This document shows, piece after piece, positions 47,101 through 56,372 of a DNA stretch of 64,000 nucleotides; position 1 is the stretch's first letter; every line of letters starts with the position of its first letter. This DNA is from Siphlonurus alternatus (lineage: Eukaryota; Arthropoda; Insecta; Ephemeroptera; Siphlonuridae). The position numbers and the translations under genes are program-made. Where the stretch lies: the NCBI GenBank assembly GCA_949825025.1, contig OX463785.1, forward strand, positions 6,985,979 to 7,049,978. The letters run 5' to 3'. A model generated the notes under the pieces. That model saw only the letters and a list, made by a program, of their open reading frames with translations. It ran no database searches and was not told the origin of the DNA.

Positions 47101-50100
47101 GTGCTCAGAGTAAGGTATTTAAATGGGTAGTTGCTCTTAATGCTTCCCTCTCTCCCTTAAAATTCATCTTAATATTAAGCTTTTGTACATATTCTCAGTT
47201 AAATTTAGGAAGGTAAATAGCATTAGTGGGTTCCATCTTTAAGAAAAAAAATAATAATAATGTTTACTGAAATAAAAATAAAAATATTTAGATATATGAA
47301 TAAAAAAAACTGTACATAAAATTAATAATATCCTTTTCAACAAGAACTAACTACTGATGGATTTCCATATCCTAGCACCACACTGGCAGAAATGTACCTT
47401 GATTCTCTGGACCTCAAATTTGATGTTTCGGTGCTCAATTCGTCCATCGAACTTGGTATCTCGGTAAATGTAGTTAACAGCCGTGACGTGGTGGGCGATT
47501 AGTGACAAAATCTCCTCTCGGATTTTCTCAGGGTCATTGTTGGTCTGTGAACGAGCGGAGATCAGCACACATGGTACCGAAACTTTCATTGTTTGATAGA
47601 CTCACACAGGGTAAGTTAGTAATTACATATAGCGGTAAACATTGCTAAAAAAAATAATTCCCAAAGAGAACATAACTATTATTTATTTCAGCTGCTTTTC
47701 TTACCATTAGAAAAACAGTCCTCTCATTTTTTTATAAATATTTCGCCAATCAATTTGAGAAATAAATAAAATTGATGTTTTAACCATTTGAATAAAAAAT
47801 AATTCACATCCAACCATTTTTTTCATAAGTAAAACATTTATTCCACTCAGTAAAAATGCATCTTGGTAAATACAAATTCAAAGAGGCGCATAATTTAAAA
47901 TACTAGCAATCTACATATTTTACTAATATTATTATATTATAGCATTCCCATGGTTAGAACATATAAAATAAAACATAACCCAAATCAGTGATTCACAAGC
48001 TTTGATACCCACATGCACATCATTGGCAAATGTACTGTATCAGTTGATGGGGTAATTTTAGGGCTTATATTTTCCCATGAGAAGTCATTATAGAAGCATA
48101 TGTAGCCAGTTCAATGGAACCAGATTGTCATCAGGTGTCTATTGGACTAGCTGCTGAACTTTTTACAATGACTCCTTCCATGGAAAATAAAGTTAAAATT
48201 CATCCCATTTACTGCCACTGAGAAAAAAATAAAGAAAAAATATCTTTATTTTTAATCAGTCCGTACAGAAGCCATTTAGAGTTAAACACCCAGAAGAAAG
48301 ATTGAGAACCACCGAGATTTTGTGAGAAACCTGGAACCAAACTTGCAGTGAGCCAAGGGGAATAAAAGAGAAAATATTTTTATCATTTCTCTTTCAATGG
48401 AAAAAAAAAAATAATAACTGTGGGGGGAAAAAATATAAATAAAAAATACATAATATGAGGCAAAAATTGTAGAAATAACATTGTAAGTTATAATGTTTAA
48501 ATATTACAGTCCATAAGCAAATAGTTAGCAGCCTATAATATTATGAAAAAAAAAATAATAAAGCATCTACTTTTCTGCATGCATTACAGTAACAATTTTT
48601 TTTTTTTTTTTTTGTATTCTATCAAAGAGCAAAATTAAGAAGCACTCATTAAAAAAAGTACCAAATGATTAATAAAATATCACTCAAACACCATCACCCA
48701 GAGGTAACACAAGATGAGTTAAAAAAGGTCTCACTGCAAAGTTTGGTATTGAGGGTTTCTCTAGAGAGGATATAATTACGTTTCCGACGTCACTGGCCCT
48801 CCGTCTGTCAACTACCTGCTCGGCCACGTGTCTCCAGATCAGAGGGTCGGTCTGGATGAACAGCGAGCACGTGTTCTTGTTCTCTTCCTTGGGACGTGCG
48901 GCCCGCTTGGAGCGCAAGTGGTCTTCGTTGGCCTGACGACTGTACTTGTACTGTGGTGTGTCGTCATCAGCCAGCGACTGTGAGACAGAGGGGGGAGAGT
49001 TATCAATGTCAACGTGGGTGAAGATTGATTTAGTTTACAGTAAAAAGTTACTACATTTAAAGAAAAAGGACCCAGGAAATTACAGGATTATCTTAATATA
49101 GAGGATTATAGAGTTTTTCCTAACCACACAATGCTAATTATTATTGACAGGACTGCAATATCTTTTACTCAAAATAAAGTTTTATCTATAACAAGTTGAG
49201 TAATGATGAGTTTTTACTGTAATTGTTAAAGCTGTAGTTAGTAAAATTGACAATCTTCATGACATTATTTTATTGCACATTTGGATATTGTCAATATTTT
49301 TTTGGATTTTTTTTTTAAACCTTCCAACATCCTTAAAATCTGCAAAACGCTGTGACATCATAGTCATGCAAATATTTAACATGCAAGTATAGGGAAAGAC
49401 ATTTCATGACTTTGAGGTCACATTAATTCAGTAACACATTACAATTTTTCTTACAAGAAAATTTATCTTTTAAATCATAAAAAATAAAAAAATTTACAGC
49501 AAGGCATCTCTTTTTATTTTTTAGTTCCTGGTTATGATACGATCTTTGTTCTAAAAGCTGACAATCCTCACCTTTTTGGGGGCGGGCCCTGAGGGTTTCT
49601 TGGGCACGAAGGGTGGTGGCTCATCCTCGTCCTCCACTGCAGAGTTTTGTATTCTGTCCATCCACTGGCTGACATCCTCCGTGATACCGCAGCCCCCCAC
49701 GTGACCTGAGGAACAACACACGTCACAACACGTTTGACTACAACTTAAGAGCAAAGAGTTTCCGTCATCTCCAAAACAAACACAGCATTTATAGAAAGAA
49801 GTTAGAAAATATTGATTTTGTTCAGATTCTTTAAAATTTAGGGTCTTTCTTTTTTTTTTTATTTGTTTAAAAATACTTAATAGGTCTGTTCGTAAACCCT
49901 GTCCAGAGTACACTTTCTGCACCCAAAATCAACCTTACGCACTTGGACATAAGGTCGATTGGGTGTAGAAAGTGTACTCTGGACAGGGCTTACGAACAGA
50001 CCATATGTCATCAAGAAAATAAATTATTAAAAAATTCACAAATTTTACACAAAAATTGTAAAACCAAGATAAAAGAAAAGGATATATAACGTATTGTTAT

Positions 50101-51164
50101 ATCAAATTTAATGATATGAAAATACCCCTTTAAATGTGACAGTACAAGCAAGACGACTGACCTGTCCGTCTAGAACGGTAAGGGTCGTTGACATCACGGT
50201 CGTGGTAGATGAGGGAGTGGAAGGTGACGTCATCGGTCATAGTCCTGTTGGGGAAGTAGCGGTGGGCCCTCTCTACGTAGTACGCCCCCGTGTGAGGGGA
50301 CACGATCTTCCCCTCGAACACCCCCTCACTGAGCGAGCCGAACACATGGCTCCCTGGCTCCCCTGCAAAGTTATGACATCTGTTGATGCTGATTCTTTCA
50401 AATAATTTGGTAAAAAATTTGATGATCAATTTTGTTATTAGGTCCCTGCATGTCATTTTTTTTTATTATTATTAAAGAGAAGATCGAAAAATACACATAT
50501 ATCTAAATTATATGTGATTTTTTTCTAGTATTCAATTCAATTCATTTATTTAACCACTGGTTATACAAGTACAAGTAATTGCTATGGAAAGAAATAATAA
50601 AAAAGTAACAATATAATAATTGTTTAGAAACATTATAATTATATATTTTATACTTATATAGCTTAACCAAAGAATTTAAAGACGTCATAAGCGTTGAGGA
50701 CGAAGCCTCTAGGTCTTGTGACTTCTCTAAATCTCCATTATAGGAATGTTGCTGTTCTAGAAAAAAATCGTATAAAATTCACTTGCATATTTCCTCTCTC
50801 GATTCAGCTAATTAAATAAAGACATGCTGGAACCTAATTGACACTACGTCAACAATGCATCATAAATATTAAAATGTTATCTCCCTCTCCTATGACTTAC
50901 CTAAAATATGGCCCTGATAAATATGTGAGGTATCAAGTTGTTCTGGTTTGCCAGACGGTCCCAGCACCTCCAATGAGTCAGAAAAGGTGGTGGTGTCCCT
51001 CTTTAGTCGAAGGCTGAAGGCGCGGTTGTGGGCCCTGAAGTGGAGGTGCACAGCCGCGTCCTGAGTCACCGAGCGACGTGCTCGTACGTGACTACGGTGA
51101 AGGTCCTCCGCATCGTAGTCAAGGGTCTCGTAGTGAGACACATACTCGCTCAGGGGGGCGCGAG
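37632..51164 (-). CDS. ADAM10: ADAM10 / Kuzbanian disintegrin-metalloprotease (lacks only signal-peptide exon)
   Basis: Type I membrane zinc protease that sheds ectodomains, including Notch and its ligands. Fifteen coding exons: 51164-50901, 50362-50162, 49705-49572, 48977-48816, 47544-47398, 47027-46832, 46231-46047, 45669-45495, 44894-44706, 44110-43944, 43510-43277, 42684-42568, 41577-41413, 39037-38935, 37765-37632; about 857 residues, frames joining throughout. In order (residues counted from exon 2): prodomain with GGCGITED Cys site (about 155-165), furin-like RSKR (222-225), catalytic domain with [12 protein letters not shown] (421-432, split across an intron), Met-turn [10 protein letters not shown], disintegrin/Cys-rich region (GEECDCG to PGSPCDNF), [21 protein letters not shown], one membrane segment [30 protein letters not shown] tail, stop TGA. 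It is longer than human ADAM10 (748), with an acidic/proline insert before RSKR and a Gly/Ala/Tyr-rich tail. Exon 1 was not found. Confidence 0.96.
37867..38159. mobile_element. Palindromic MITE, family A subfamily B, copy 4
   Basis: GCAGAAATGAATACAGGGTA arms; shortened centre and an expanded A-run (38,079-38,106) inside the right arm. In ADAM10's last intron. Confidence 0.8.
38664..38812. mobile_element. MITE, family J, copy 2
   Basis: AATAAAAACTTGTTACTACG to AAAGTTTTTACTGT, internal AATGCTAATTATTTTTGACA. Confidence 0.7.
38935..39037 (-). CDS. ADAM10: ADAM10 exon 15 (cytoplasmic tail)
   Basis: 103 bp, [32 protein letters not shown]; acceptor tacag, donor gtgcgc. Low-complexity Arg/Gly/Pro; the next exon completes an Ala codon in frame. 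Confidence 0.85.
39139..39483. mobile_element. Family E half copy
   Basis: TTAAGGATGAATCTCAGTAG through GCAACAAGACTTGCAGGGAA to AGCAGTAACTGAGATTAATC. Only one arm of the 2,506-3,155 palindrome. Confidence 0.75.
40145..40272. mobile_element. Short palindromic element
   Basis: TCATTGCCTCAGAACGCAAA and TTTGCATTCTGAGGCGATGA ends, inner TAACTACAAAAAAATT / AATTTTTTTTTTGTAGTTA. A possible outer pair (GTGTGGCAACATTGTG at 39,822 and AATGTTGCCACACAGTG at 40,339) may mark a larger enclosing element. Confidence 0.65.
40862..41052. mobile_element. Palindromic element with GAGCTATCTGC repeats
   Basis: Inverted arms: ATGAGCTATCTGCTATTTCA and GGTGAGCACAATTATGAGCT, complements at the right. Outer GGAATAATAAGCTATCTGC / GCAGATAGCTCATTATTCC. 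Confidence 0.75.
41413..41577 (-). CDS. ADAM10: ADAM10 exon 14 (transmembrane)
   Basis: 165 bp, [39 protein letters not shown], then a basic stretch; acceptor ttcag, donor gtgagc. Confidence 0.95.
41640..41990 (-). mobile_element. tRNA-derived SINE (tRNA-Glu-like head), minus strand
   Basis: On the minus strand the head has an A-box-like TATGGTCTAGTGGTTAGAGC and, 40 bp on, a B-box-like CCCCAGTTTAAATCCC. The head fits tRNA-Glu. A non-tRNA body of about 260 bp follows, ending near 41,640. It cannot fold as a functional tRNA. Confidence 0.72.
42330..42450 (-). pseudogene. LINE fragment: C-terminal Cys-His motif
   Basis: Minus-strand frame [20 protein letters not shown] then [13 protein letters not shown] and stop, a C-x2-C-x8-H-x3-C pattern like the Cys-His end of many non-LTR reverse transcriptases. 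Flanks upstream are out of frame. Confidence 0.45.
42568..42684 (-). CDS. ADAM10: ADAM10 exon 13 (juxtamembrane)
   Basis: 117 bp, [20 protein letters not shown] then [19 protein letters not shown]; acceptor tgcag, donor gtaagc. Confidence 0.95.
42923..43095. mobile_element. MITE, family J, copy 3
   Basis: TACAGTAAAAATTCATTATC to ACAAGTTTTTACTGTTA, internal AAAAATAATTAGCATTGG. Confidence 0.72.
43277..43510 (-). CDS. ADAM10: ADAM10 exon 12 (Cys-rich)
   Basis: 234 bp, [12 protein letters not shown], later [18 protein letters not shown], ending [11 protein letters not shown]; acceptor tgcag, donor gtgagc. Confidence 0.95.
43944..44110 (-). CDS. ADAM10: ADAM10 exon 11 (disintegrin)
   Basis: 167 bp, [44 protein letters not shown]; acceptor aacag, donor gtgagg. 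Confidence 0.95.
44426..44628. mobile_element. MITE, family J, copy 4
   Basis: TACAGTAAAAACTTATTATT to AAATTTTTACTGTA. Contains an internal tandem duplicate of AAGCATTGCGTGGATAAG-like sequence. Confidence 0.73.
44706..44894 (-). CDS. ADAM10: ADAM10 exon 10 (disintegrin start)
   Basis: 189 bp, [20 protein letters not shown] then [14 protein letters not shown], ending CSPSQ; acceptor ctcag, donor gtgagt. Confidence 0.95.
45060..45410. mobile_element. Half of a family A element interrupted by a family L palindrome
   Basis: Outer piece: AAAGGATAGGACTTTG ... CCGTTTCTGTAATAAAAAAAT, family A right half. Inside, 45,127-45,308 is a palindrome GGGACATTCACGAAGCAATT ... GCTTCGTGAATGTCCCC, flanked by GTAG on both sides. 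A decayed relative lies at 44,936-45,020. Confidence 0.75.
45495..45669 (-). CDS. ADAM10: ADAM10 exon 9 (Met-turn)
   Basis: 175 bp, [42 protein letters not shown]; acceptor tgcag, donor gtaaaa. Confidence 0.95.
45892..46031. mobile_element. Short palindromic MITE beside ADAM10 zinc-site exon
   Basis: AAGTGAGAGTTTACGCCTGA and its complement TCAGGCGTAAACTCTCACTT, 140 bp overall, 16 bp from the exon end. Confidence 0.8.
46047..46231 (-). CDS. ADAM10: ADAM10 exon 8 (zinc site)
   Basis: 185 bp, [49 protein letters not shown]; acceptor tccag, donor gtgagg. The third zinc histidine is the first codon of the next exon. A palindromic element ends 17 bp past the donor. Confidence 0.97.
46540..46610. 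mobile_element. MITE family C, 3' fragment
   Basis: ACATAGGTCTAGATAGGACG to CTGACTTGAAGTCTCTA. The upstream part (46,343-46,539) is not clearly the same element. Confidence 0.6.
46832..47027 (-). CDS. ADAM10: ADAM10 exon 7 (protease)
   Basis: 196 bp, [41 protein letters not shown]; acceptor tttag, donor gtgtgt. Confidence 0.95.
47398..47544 (-). CDS. ADAM10: ADAM10 exon 6 (protease)
   Basis: 147 bp, [20 protein letters not shown] through FEVQRIK; acceptor cacag, donor gtacat. Confidence 0.95.
47590..48780. other. ADAM10 intron, little recognised
   Basis: A+T-rich with poly-T at 48,597-48,614. The segment 48,045-48,200 shares TGTCTATTGGACTAG-like sequence with 34,950-34,990, so a low-copy dispersed repeat. 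No gene. Confidence 0.4.
48816..48977 (-). CDS. ADAM10: ADAM10 exon 5 (furin site, start of protease)
   Basis: 162 bp, [23 protein letters not shown], then [20 protein letters not shown]; acceptor cacag, donor gtagtt. Confidence 0.95.
49036..49221. mobile_element. MITE, family J, copy 5
   Basis: TACAGTAAAAAGTTACTACA to GAGTTTTTACTGTA, with GGACCCAGGAAATTACAGG. Confidence 0.72.
49276..49437. mobile_element. Family R fragment
   Basis: GCAAAACGCTGTGACATCAT and CATGCAAATATTTAACATGC match the centre of 16,721-17,012; ends lost. Confidence 0.65.
49572..49705 (-). CDS. ADAM10: ADAM10 exon 4 (prodomain Cys site)
   Basis: 134 bp, [15 protein letters not shown], then acidic [16 protein letters not shown]; acceptor ctcag, donor gtgagg. 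The acidic/proline stretch exceeds the vertebrate length. Confidence 0.93.
49882..50003. mobile_element. 122-bp palindrome, family K
   Basis: GGTCTGTTCGTAAACCCTG to CAGGGCTTACGAACAGACC; a diverged longer relative at 53,149-53,304 (GACCTGCTGTTCGTAAACCC). Confidence 0.8.
50162..50362 (-). CDS. ADAM10: ADAM10 exon 3 (prodomain)
   Basis: 201 bp, [44 protein letters not shown]; acceptor ttgcag, donor gtcagt. Contains TGACGTCA at 50225-50232 within codons for a DDVT stretch. Confidence 0.95.
50541..50770 (-). mobile_element. Probable LINE 3' end
   Basis: Minus-strand sequence ending AAATAAATGAATTGAATTGA, a short-repeat tail typical of LINE 3' ends. No coding sequence left. Confidence 0.45.
50901..51164 (-). 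CDS. ADAM10: ADAM10 exon 2 (prodomain)
   Basis: 264 bp, [18 protein letters not shown], later [11 protein letters not shown]; acceptor ttgcag, donor gtaagt. It needs one base from an upstream exon to complete its first codon. Decayed copies of its acceptor edge lie at 52.27-52.70 kb. Confidence 0.95.
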
Positions 51165-51169
51165 CTGCA

Positions 51170-52260
51170 ACAATAATAACAATACGTCAATATATGGGTC
51201 TTTCATCATACGTCATAAATTAATATGACGTCACGATTTTGTACGCAAAACATTGTCAGCGGCATAGCAGCTATAAAAGTAGATATATACGTTGATATAC
51301 ACGTATGGGTGCTAAGTTGGTCTCGAAATTAATTTCATAATTCATAATCATTTTATTGCTCTTTGATTGTACAACAATATAAGCACGTCATATAAACAAT
51401 AATCACAAACAATTTGAAAGCACGTCAATAAAAAAATAATAATAATACCAAATAATCCTGCATACAAACAAATCAAAGCAGTATAAAAAATTATATTATG
51501 GTAACACTCCCTGCAATTGAATCCAAATAATCACTCTAAAACATAAATGATTATAATAACAAGACAATTCTCCATTATAATGAACACTTATAGCAATCTT
51601 AAAAAATAATAAAATTAGAAATATTAACCTTTTAAGGTAACATTTATGCCCAAATATTATAAAAAAAATGATATTACACATATTAAAATGATATACAAAA
51701 CTCAATTAAGCAAAAAAAAAAGACTATTATCATGAACACAACAAACCTACATAGTATATAATATAATAAATACCATCACATTATAGTATACACTTTAATG
51801 TGATTCGGTGAATTTATCATTTAGATAATCCATTGTATTATAATAACATTTTTTCACTAGAAATTTTTCCAACATTGCCGGGAAATTGCCTTGATCTACT
51901 TTAGATCTCAAAAACATCAAATGTAAAAGTGATTAAAAAAAGAAGCACATTTCGTGCGTGGATCAATATCAGCAAAGGAATGTTTATCAATGCAATGTTT
52001 TTCTAGCTCCTGGCTATTAATTCGCATCATTTTTCTTATAATTTTCTTTCATAAATGGTGACAAGAAGAACCAATGATGCAGAAAAATATTTGCCAACCA
52101 AAACTATTATTAAAAAACAGATGTTGCGAGTTACGTTAACACGCACAGCATAAAATTTTAGGATTTTCTGCCTACATCCCGAAGATCTTCGGACGGCTTC
52201 GGGCATCTCCGTGCTATCCAAAACGTAAGCATGAAACTCCCGTATACTGTCTTTTATACA
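51170..52260 (-). repeat. Dispersed repeat S, copy in ADAM10 intron 1
   Basis: Inverted relative to 28,190-28,560. Matching blocks: ATATGACGTCACGATTTTG, CGCAAAACATTGTCAGCGGC, CGTTAACACGCACAGCATAA, CGGGCATCTCCGTGCTA. About 700 bp (51,330-52,020) has no match there and may be a later insertion. Confidence 0.68.
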
Positions 52261-52269
52261 GTACAGAAG

Positions 52270-52700
52270 TACAGAGGGATGCGAGTGATGTAACTCGCTT
52301 AGCGGCGCGGGGGTGAAACAATAGCAACAATACGTCAATATATACAGTTTAACAAATGTAAGGTTACCGCCGGAAGTAGCCGGAAGTGGAACGATTTTAG
52401 TTAAACTATGATTGTAAAAATCTAAAATTTTGCCGAGAGGTTTATATTAGATATTTTGAACTATTTTCAAAGTTTTATAATTTTTCATGATCATAGTTTA
52501 GCTAAAATCCTTCCACTTCCGGCGTTAACCTTACATTTGTTGAACTGTATTAGAGGGATACGAGTGATATATACATAAGTGATATATAGTTCAGTGAACT
52601 CAACGGTGCGCGGGGGTAAAACAATAGCAACGCATCAATATTGAGTCAATACTCGTACAGGGGTTGTATACGAACTGCAATACGTCAATTATTGGGTTCA
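52270..52700 (-). repeat. Three decayed copies of the ADAM10 exon-2 acceptor edge
   Basis: Copy 1 at 52,272-52,343 (ACTCGCTTAGCGGCGCGGGG then AACAATAGCAACAATACGTC), copy 2 at 52,552-52,645, copy 3 at 52,645-52,697 (ACTCGTACAGGGG, GAACTGCAATACGTCAA). All match 51,137-51,195, which spans the exon start. A family F element separates copies 1 and 2. Confidence 0.72.
52343..52549. mobile_element. MITE, family F, copy 3
   Basis: TACAGTTTAACAAATGTAAG to CTTACATTTGTTGAACTGTA, subterminal GCCGGAAGTAGCCGGAAGTG. Best preserved termini of the family, with TA at both ends. Confidence 0.82.
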
Positions 52701-53148
52701 TTTAGAGTCAAAATGTTTGCATTACACTTAATTCACTTGCATGGGAGGATCGGGGTTACGTTATCCAGAAAATTGGAGGCGGAGTAGGAGGGTGAGAAGC
52801 GACAGATGAGGGTGTTGTTCAAGCATTATGCCGTAAATGAGGGGGCTATTTTTTTAATGATCGTAATCTCCCTCACTCGACCCTATGTACCCACCCTCGA
52901 TACGGCGTAGGTAGGATGCAGATATAATCAGTTCTAGTGCAGACAAGCCCTCTAATATAATGAAAAGGTGCAATATACTTTACACACTGCATGTGTAGTT
53001 GTGACAGGCATACTAATTTCACTAAGGTAAAACGCAGAGCTGTGCATTTTGTCTTGCACATATCAATATACAGTAACTATCATTCAGTAGTAGAACTATT
53101 TTTTTATTCCGTAATAATTTTACATAAAATTAAATAAATAAACAATAA

Positions 53149-53304
53149 TAGACCTGCTGTTCGTAAACCCTGCTCGGAGCACACCTTGCCAAAAGCTTAG
53201 GGGGTGGGGTATAAGACAGTGCAAATGAAGTCACAGTTTTTGTTCGTAAACCCAAGAAGACCCTGTTCGGAGTACTCGGAGCAGAGTTTACGAACCCTAC
53301 TAGT
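53149..53304. mobile_element. Family K, diverged copy
   Basis: GACCTGCTGTTCGTAAACCC at the left and GCAGAGTTTACGAACCCTA at the right. Confidence 0.6.
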
Positions 53305-53753
53305 TTCGAGCAATATTTTCCACATGGACAATCATTTGTCGTGAAAAAACAACAAAACATCAAATGACGTAAAGTTTATGTAGAAACATAAAATAAGAAG
53401 GTAGTGTCAATTTTCTGCTTGATCAAACTGTGACGATATTCTCTAAAATCCGAGGAGCGGAACTCTGTGGTTTCCACACTATTCTTTACTTTCGTCAAGC
53501 CTGATTGCTTATCTCTCAAACAATGTCTTCTTTCTCTTGAGACTCTTAAACAAACGTTGAATTAGCAAATGTTTAATAAAACAACTCTCCATTAAAAAAA
53601 GTTAGAACGACGCACTAGTGTCATATAAATTATAAAACTAACATACATTGTTATATTACTCTCGGTTTTAAATTGTATAATAAAAGGGAATATATTAGCC
53701 GTGTGATATACGAAGTCAGCTTTCTCACTAACCAATGTATAGCGCCAGCCTAA

Positions 53754-54077
53754 TAAGAGTACTAACCTCAATAATTTTAATTGCAAAAATTAATAGAGGG
53801 TGCAAAATTATGCTACTGTGATTTTTTTTTTTTTTCAGATTTTTTAGAGCCCGGGAAGCATTGCTAAAAATTTCTGCCGAGGTCGGGTTTGAACTCACGT
53901 CCTTTTTAGGTCCTATCCTTTTATTAAAGAGAGGCGTCACTCTCTCTGTACTTTCAATAATTGTTTAAAAATAGTTCCAAGACTATATATAAAAAATCTG
54001 AAAAAATCATAGTATAGCATAACTTTTCATCTTCTATCCATTTCTGCAATAAAATGTTTTGAGGTCAATATTCCATT
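53754..54077. mobile_element. Palindromic MITE, family A, diverged copy
   Basis: GAGTACTAACCTCAATAAT and GAGGTCAATATTCCATTA ends; centre GGTCGGGTTTGAACTCACGT. Confidence 0.78.
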
Positions 54078-54079
54078 AA

Positions 54080-55010
54080 AAATCAATGTTATACTAACCG
54101 CAGTTAGTGAGAAACCTGGATATAATTTCTTCTAGCTTGAATCGCTCCCATTATTATTATTAATATTATTATGAAACTATGGCAATAGTATATCAGCATA
54201 AAAATAATAATAATAATAATAAAATAAAATTTAATTAGTCTACTTTTTAATATCCAATATTGAATATTTTATCAATCTAACAAGAAAAAAAAATATTTTT
54301 TGCTTCATTAATTTTTCATTTAATAAACGTTAATTAAGTATCATAAGAAAACAACAAAAATGACGATAATAAAAACGTGTTTATATTGCTGTATGCTCTA
54401 ATAACAACCAAAGTAATTATTTAGCAATTAGCTATGTGTAATTATCATTATTATATTTCAGTAGTTGTTAGATATTACATCACAAATTATGTTTTGCAAA
54501 TATTATACATATACAGAATTATACATGAATTTCCATGTTAAAATTAGCGAAATTATTATATATGATATATCATATAATATATAGCAATATAACCAGCATA
54601 ATTATACGCGCGTATACAATCATACACATGTATAATAAAGTATGCTGTGATTTAATTAATCATTCTCGTTTAAACTCTCTCAAGCATATCCATATATTTA
54701 GGAAAACAATCAGCAAATAATTATCTGAGACTACTAGACGCATGCAATAAACGCTATTTTCAACGTTTAGAGATAGGAAAATATATCTTATCGCAATCAT
54801 TATATTCGATAAAACGTTATTTTAATTTTTGTATTTCTTTTATAACCTCCTTTTTTCCTAATATTTTCGTCTTTTCTACAATTTTCGTGTATTTTCGTGT
54901 TGACTACTCATCCACGTAAAAAGTTTCAACTTTAAATTTAAATGGCATCTATTTTTTTACAATCAAATTAATAACTTGGGGTTTCCAGAATCCGCAGCAC
55001 GATTTCCATT
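54080..55010. other. ADAM10 upstream, no gene seen
   Basis: A+T-rich with ATT/AAT microsatellite near 54,150 and 54,205. Nothing else. Confidence 0.45.
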
Positions 55011-55011
55011 C

Positions 55012-55317
55012 AGTAGACAACATGCATGAAAATTTTTATTGCAGAAATGAATAGAGGGTGTAAAATTATAATGCTATATTGTAATTTTTTTTAGACTTTT
55101 TAGAACCTGGGAACTTTTATTTTTAAAAAAATTATTGACAGAGAGGCGTCAATAGGCGTAGGACTTAAAAGGGGCGTAGGCCGACCTCAGTAATTTTTTT
55201 TTAGCAATACTTCCTGCATGGCTTCTATAGAAAATATGAAAAAAATCAGGGTAATATAATTTCATGCACTTTATTCTTCATTTCTGCAATAAAAATTTTT
55301 CATGCAGGCTGTCCATT
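55012..55317. mobile_element. Palindromic MITE, family A subfamily B, diverged copy
   Basis: GCAGAAATGAATAGAGGGTG and complement at the right; ends TAGACAACATGCATGAAAA / CATGCAGGCTGTCCA. Confidence 0.75.
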
Positions 55318-55886
55318 GTTTTTCAAGTTTTTTTTGCTATAACAGCTCACCAATTTTGCCATAAAAAATAGTTGACATATGAACAGGAACTATAACAGGA
55401 AGAGAAGAAATTCTTTCACATAGACTACAAAATTATATTAATTTGCCTGTATTTCATATTGTTGAGATATAACACAATTTGTATGCGGAAAGCCTGAGAG
55501 AGCCAGCAGCAAAAGTTGATGAACTCTCCTCGGCTAGCAGAAAGCAGGAAATGGCAGCGTGGATGTCTATCTCCTCAAGATTTTCCTGCTTTTGACGTCA
55601 CTGACCGACAAGTTCACTCATTTGCATTAAATTTACAAAGTTTAAGAGCGTTGTAAATATCGAGTTTTTTTTGTTAAAATGTCATTATAACAAGCTTCGC
55701 AAATTGAACGTCATTTTTTTAAAACTCTTCTTTTCAGAAATATATTTTAAATCTATACAAAAATTGAACAAAAATAATCATATTTTACTCTCGATTGAAA
55801 TATAAAACGTCGAAAAATCAAAATTAGCACCTTAAAAAAATGTAGTTATTTGCAAATACATCCCCTCTCCCCTCAACTGAACATTA

Positions 55887-56372
55887 ATGGGGTACTGACC
55901 GGTATTTGAGTTAGCAATATTAGTAAAAAGTACTGTGAATTCTATGAAGAACGAGCCCTATTAGAGCATTCTACGACAATTTGCTGATTTTATATGAATT
56001 TTTAAAACTTTTTTTGATGACGTCATAGCATTGAATCTTAAATGGGAAAATGCATCAGTTAACATTGCTAAAATGAAAAGTTATTGAGGTAGGGATTTGA
56101 AACCTTCATTATCGTGATTCTAGCACCTAAAAACCTTGCAAATTAAGGTTTGGTTACATTTCAATATTAAGTATGGGATTTGGCAATGTTAACTGATCTA
56201 TTTTCCCATTTAAGATTCAATGCTATGACGTCATTTTTGAGAGGTTTTAAAAATTCATATAAAATCAGGAAATTGTCGTAGAATACTGTAATAGAGCTTG
56301 TTCTTCATGAAATTCTCGTGCCTTTTGAAATGTTGACAAAAACTTGAAACTTTTTTTTTGGTCAGTACCCCA
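55887..56372. mobile_element. Palindromic element, family G, copy 2
   Basis: ATGGGGTACTGACCGG to TTTGGTCAGTACCCCAT; inverse of 21,430-21,926. TGACGTCA in each arm (56018 and 56226). Confidence 0.85.

Noticed and set aside
52036..52338. 100-codon minus-strand frame containing APLSEL and STEMPEA
   Set aside because: Spans a decayed ADAM10 exon edge and repeat S; not a gene in itself.
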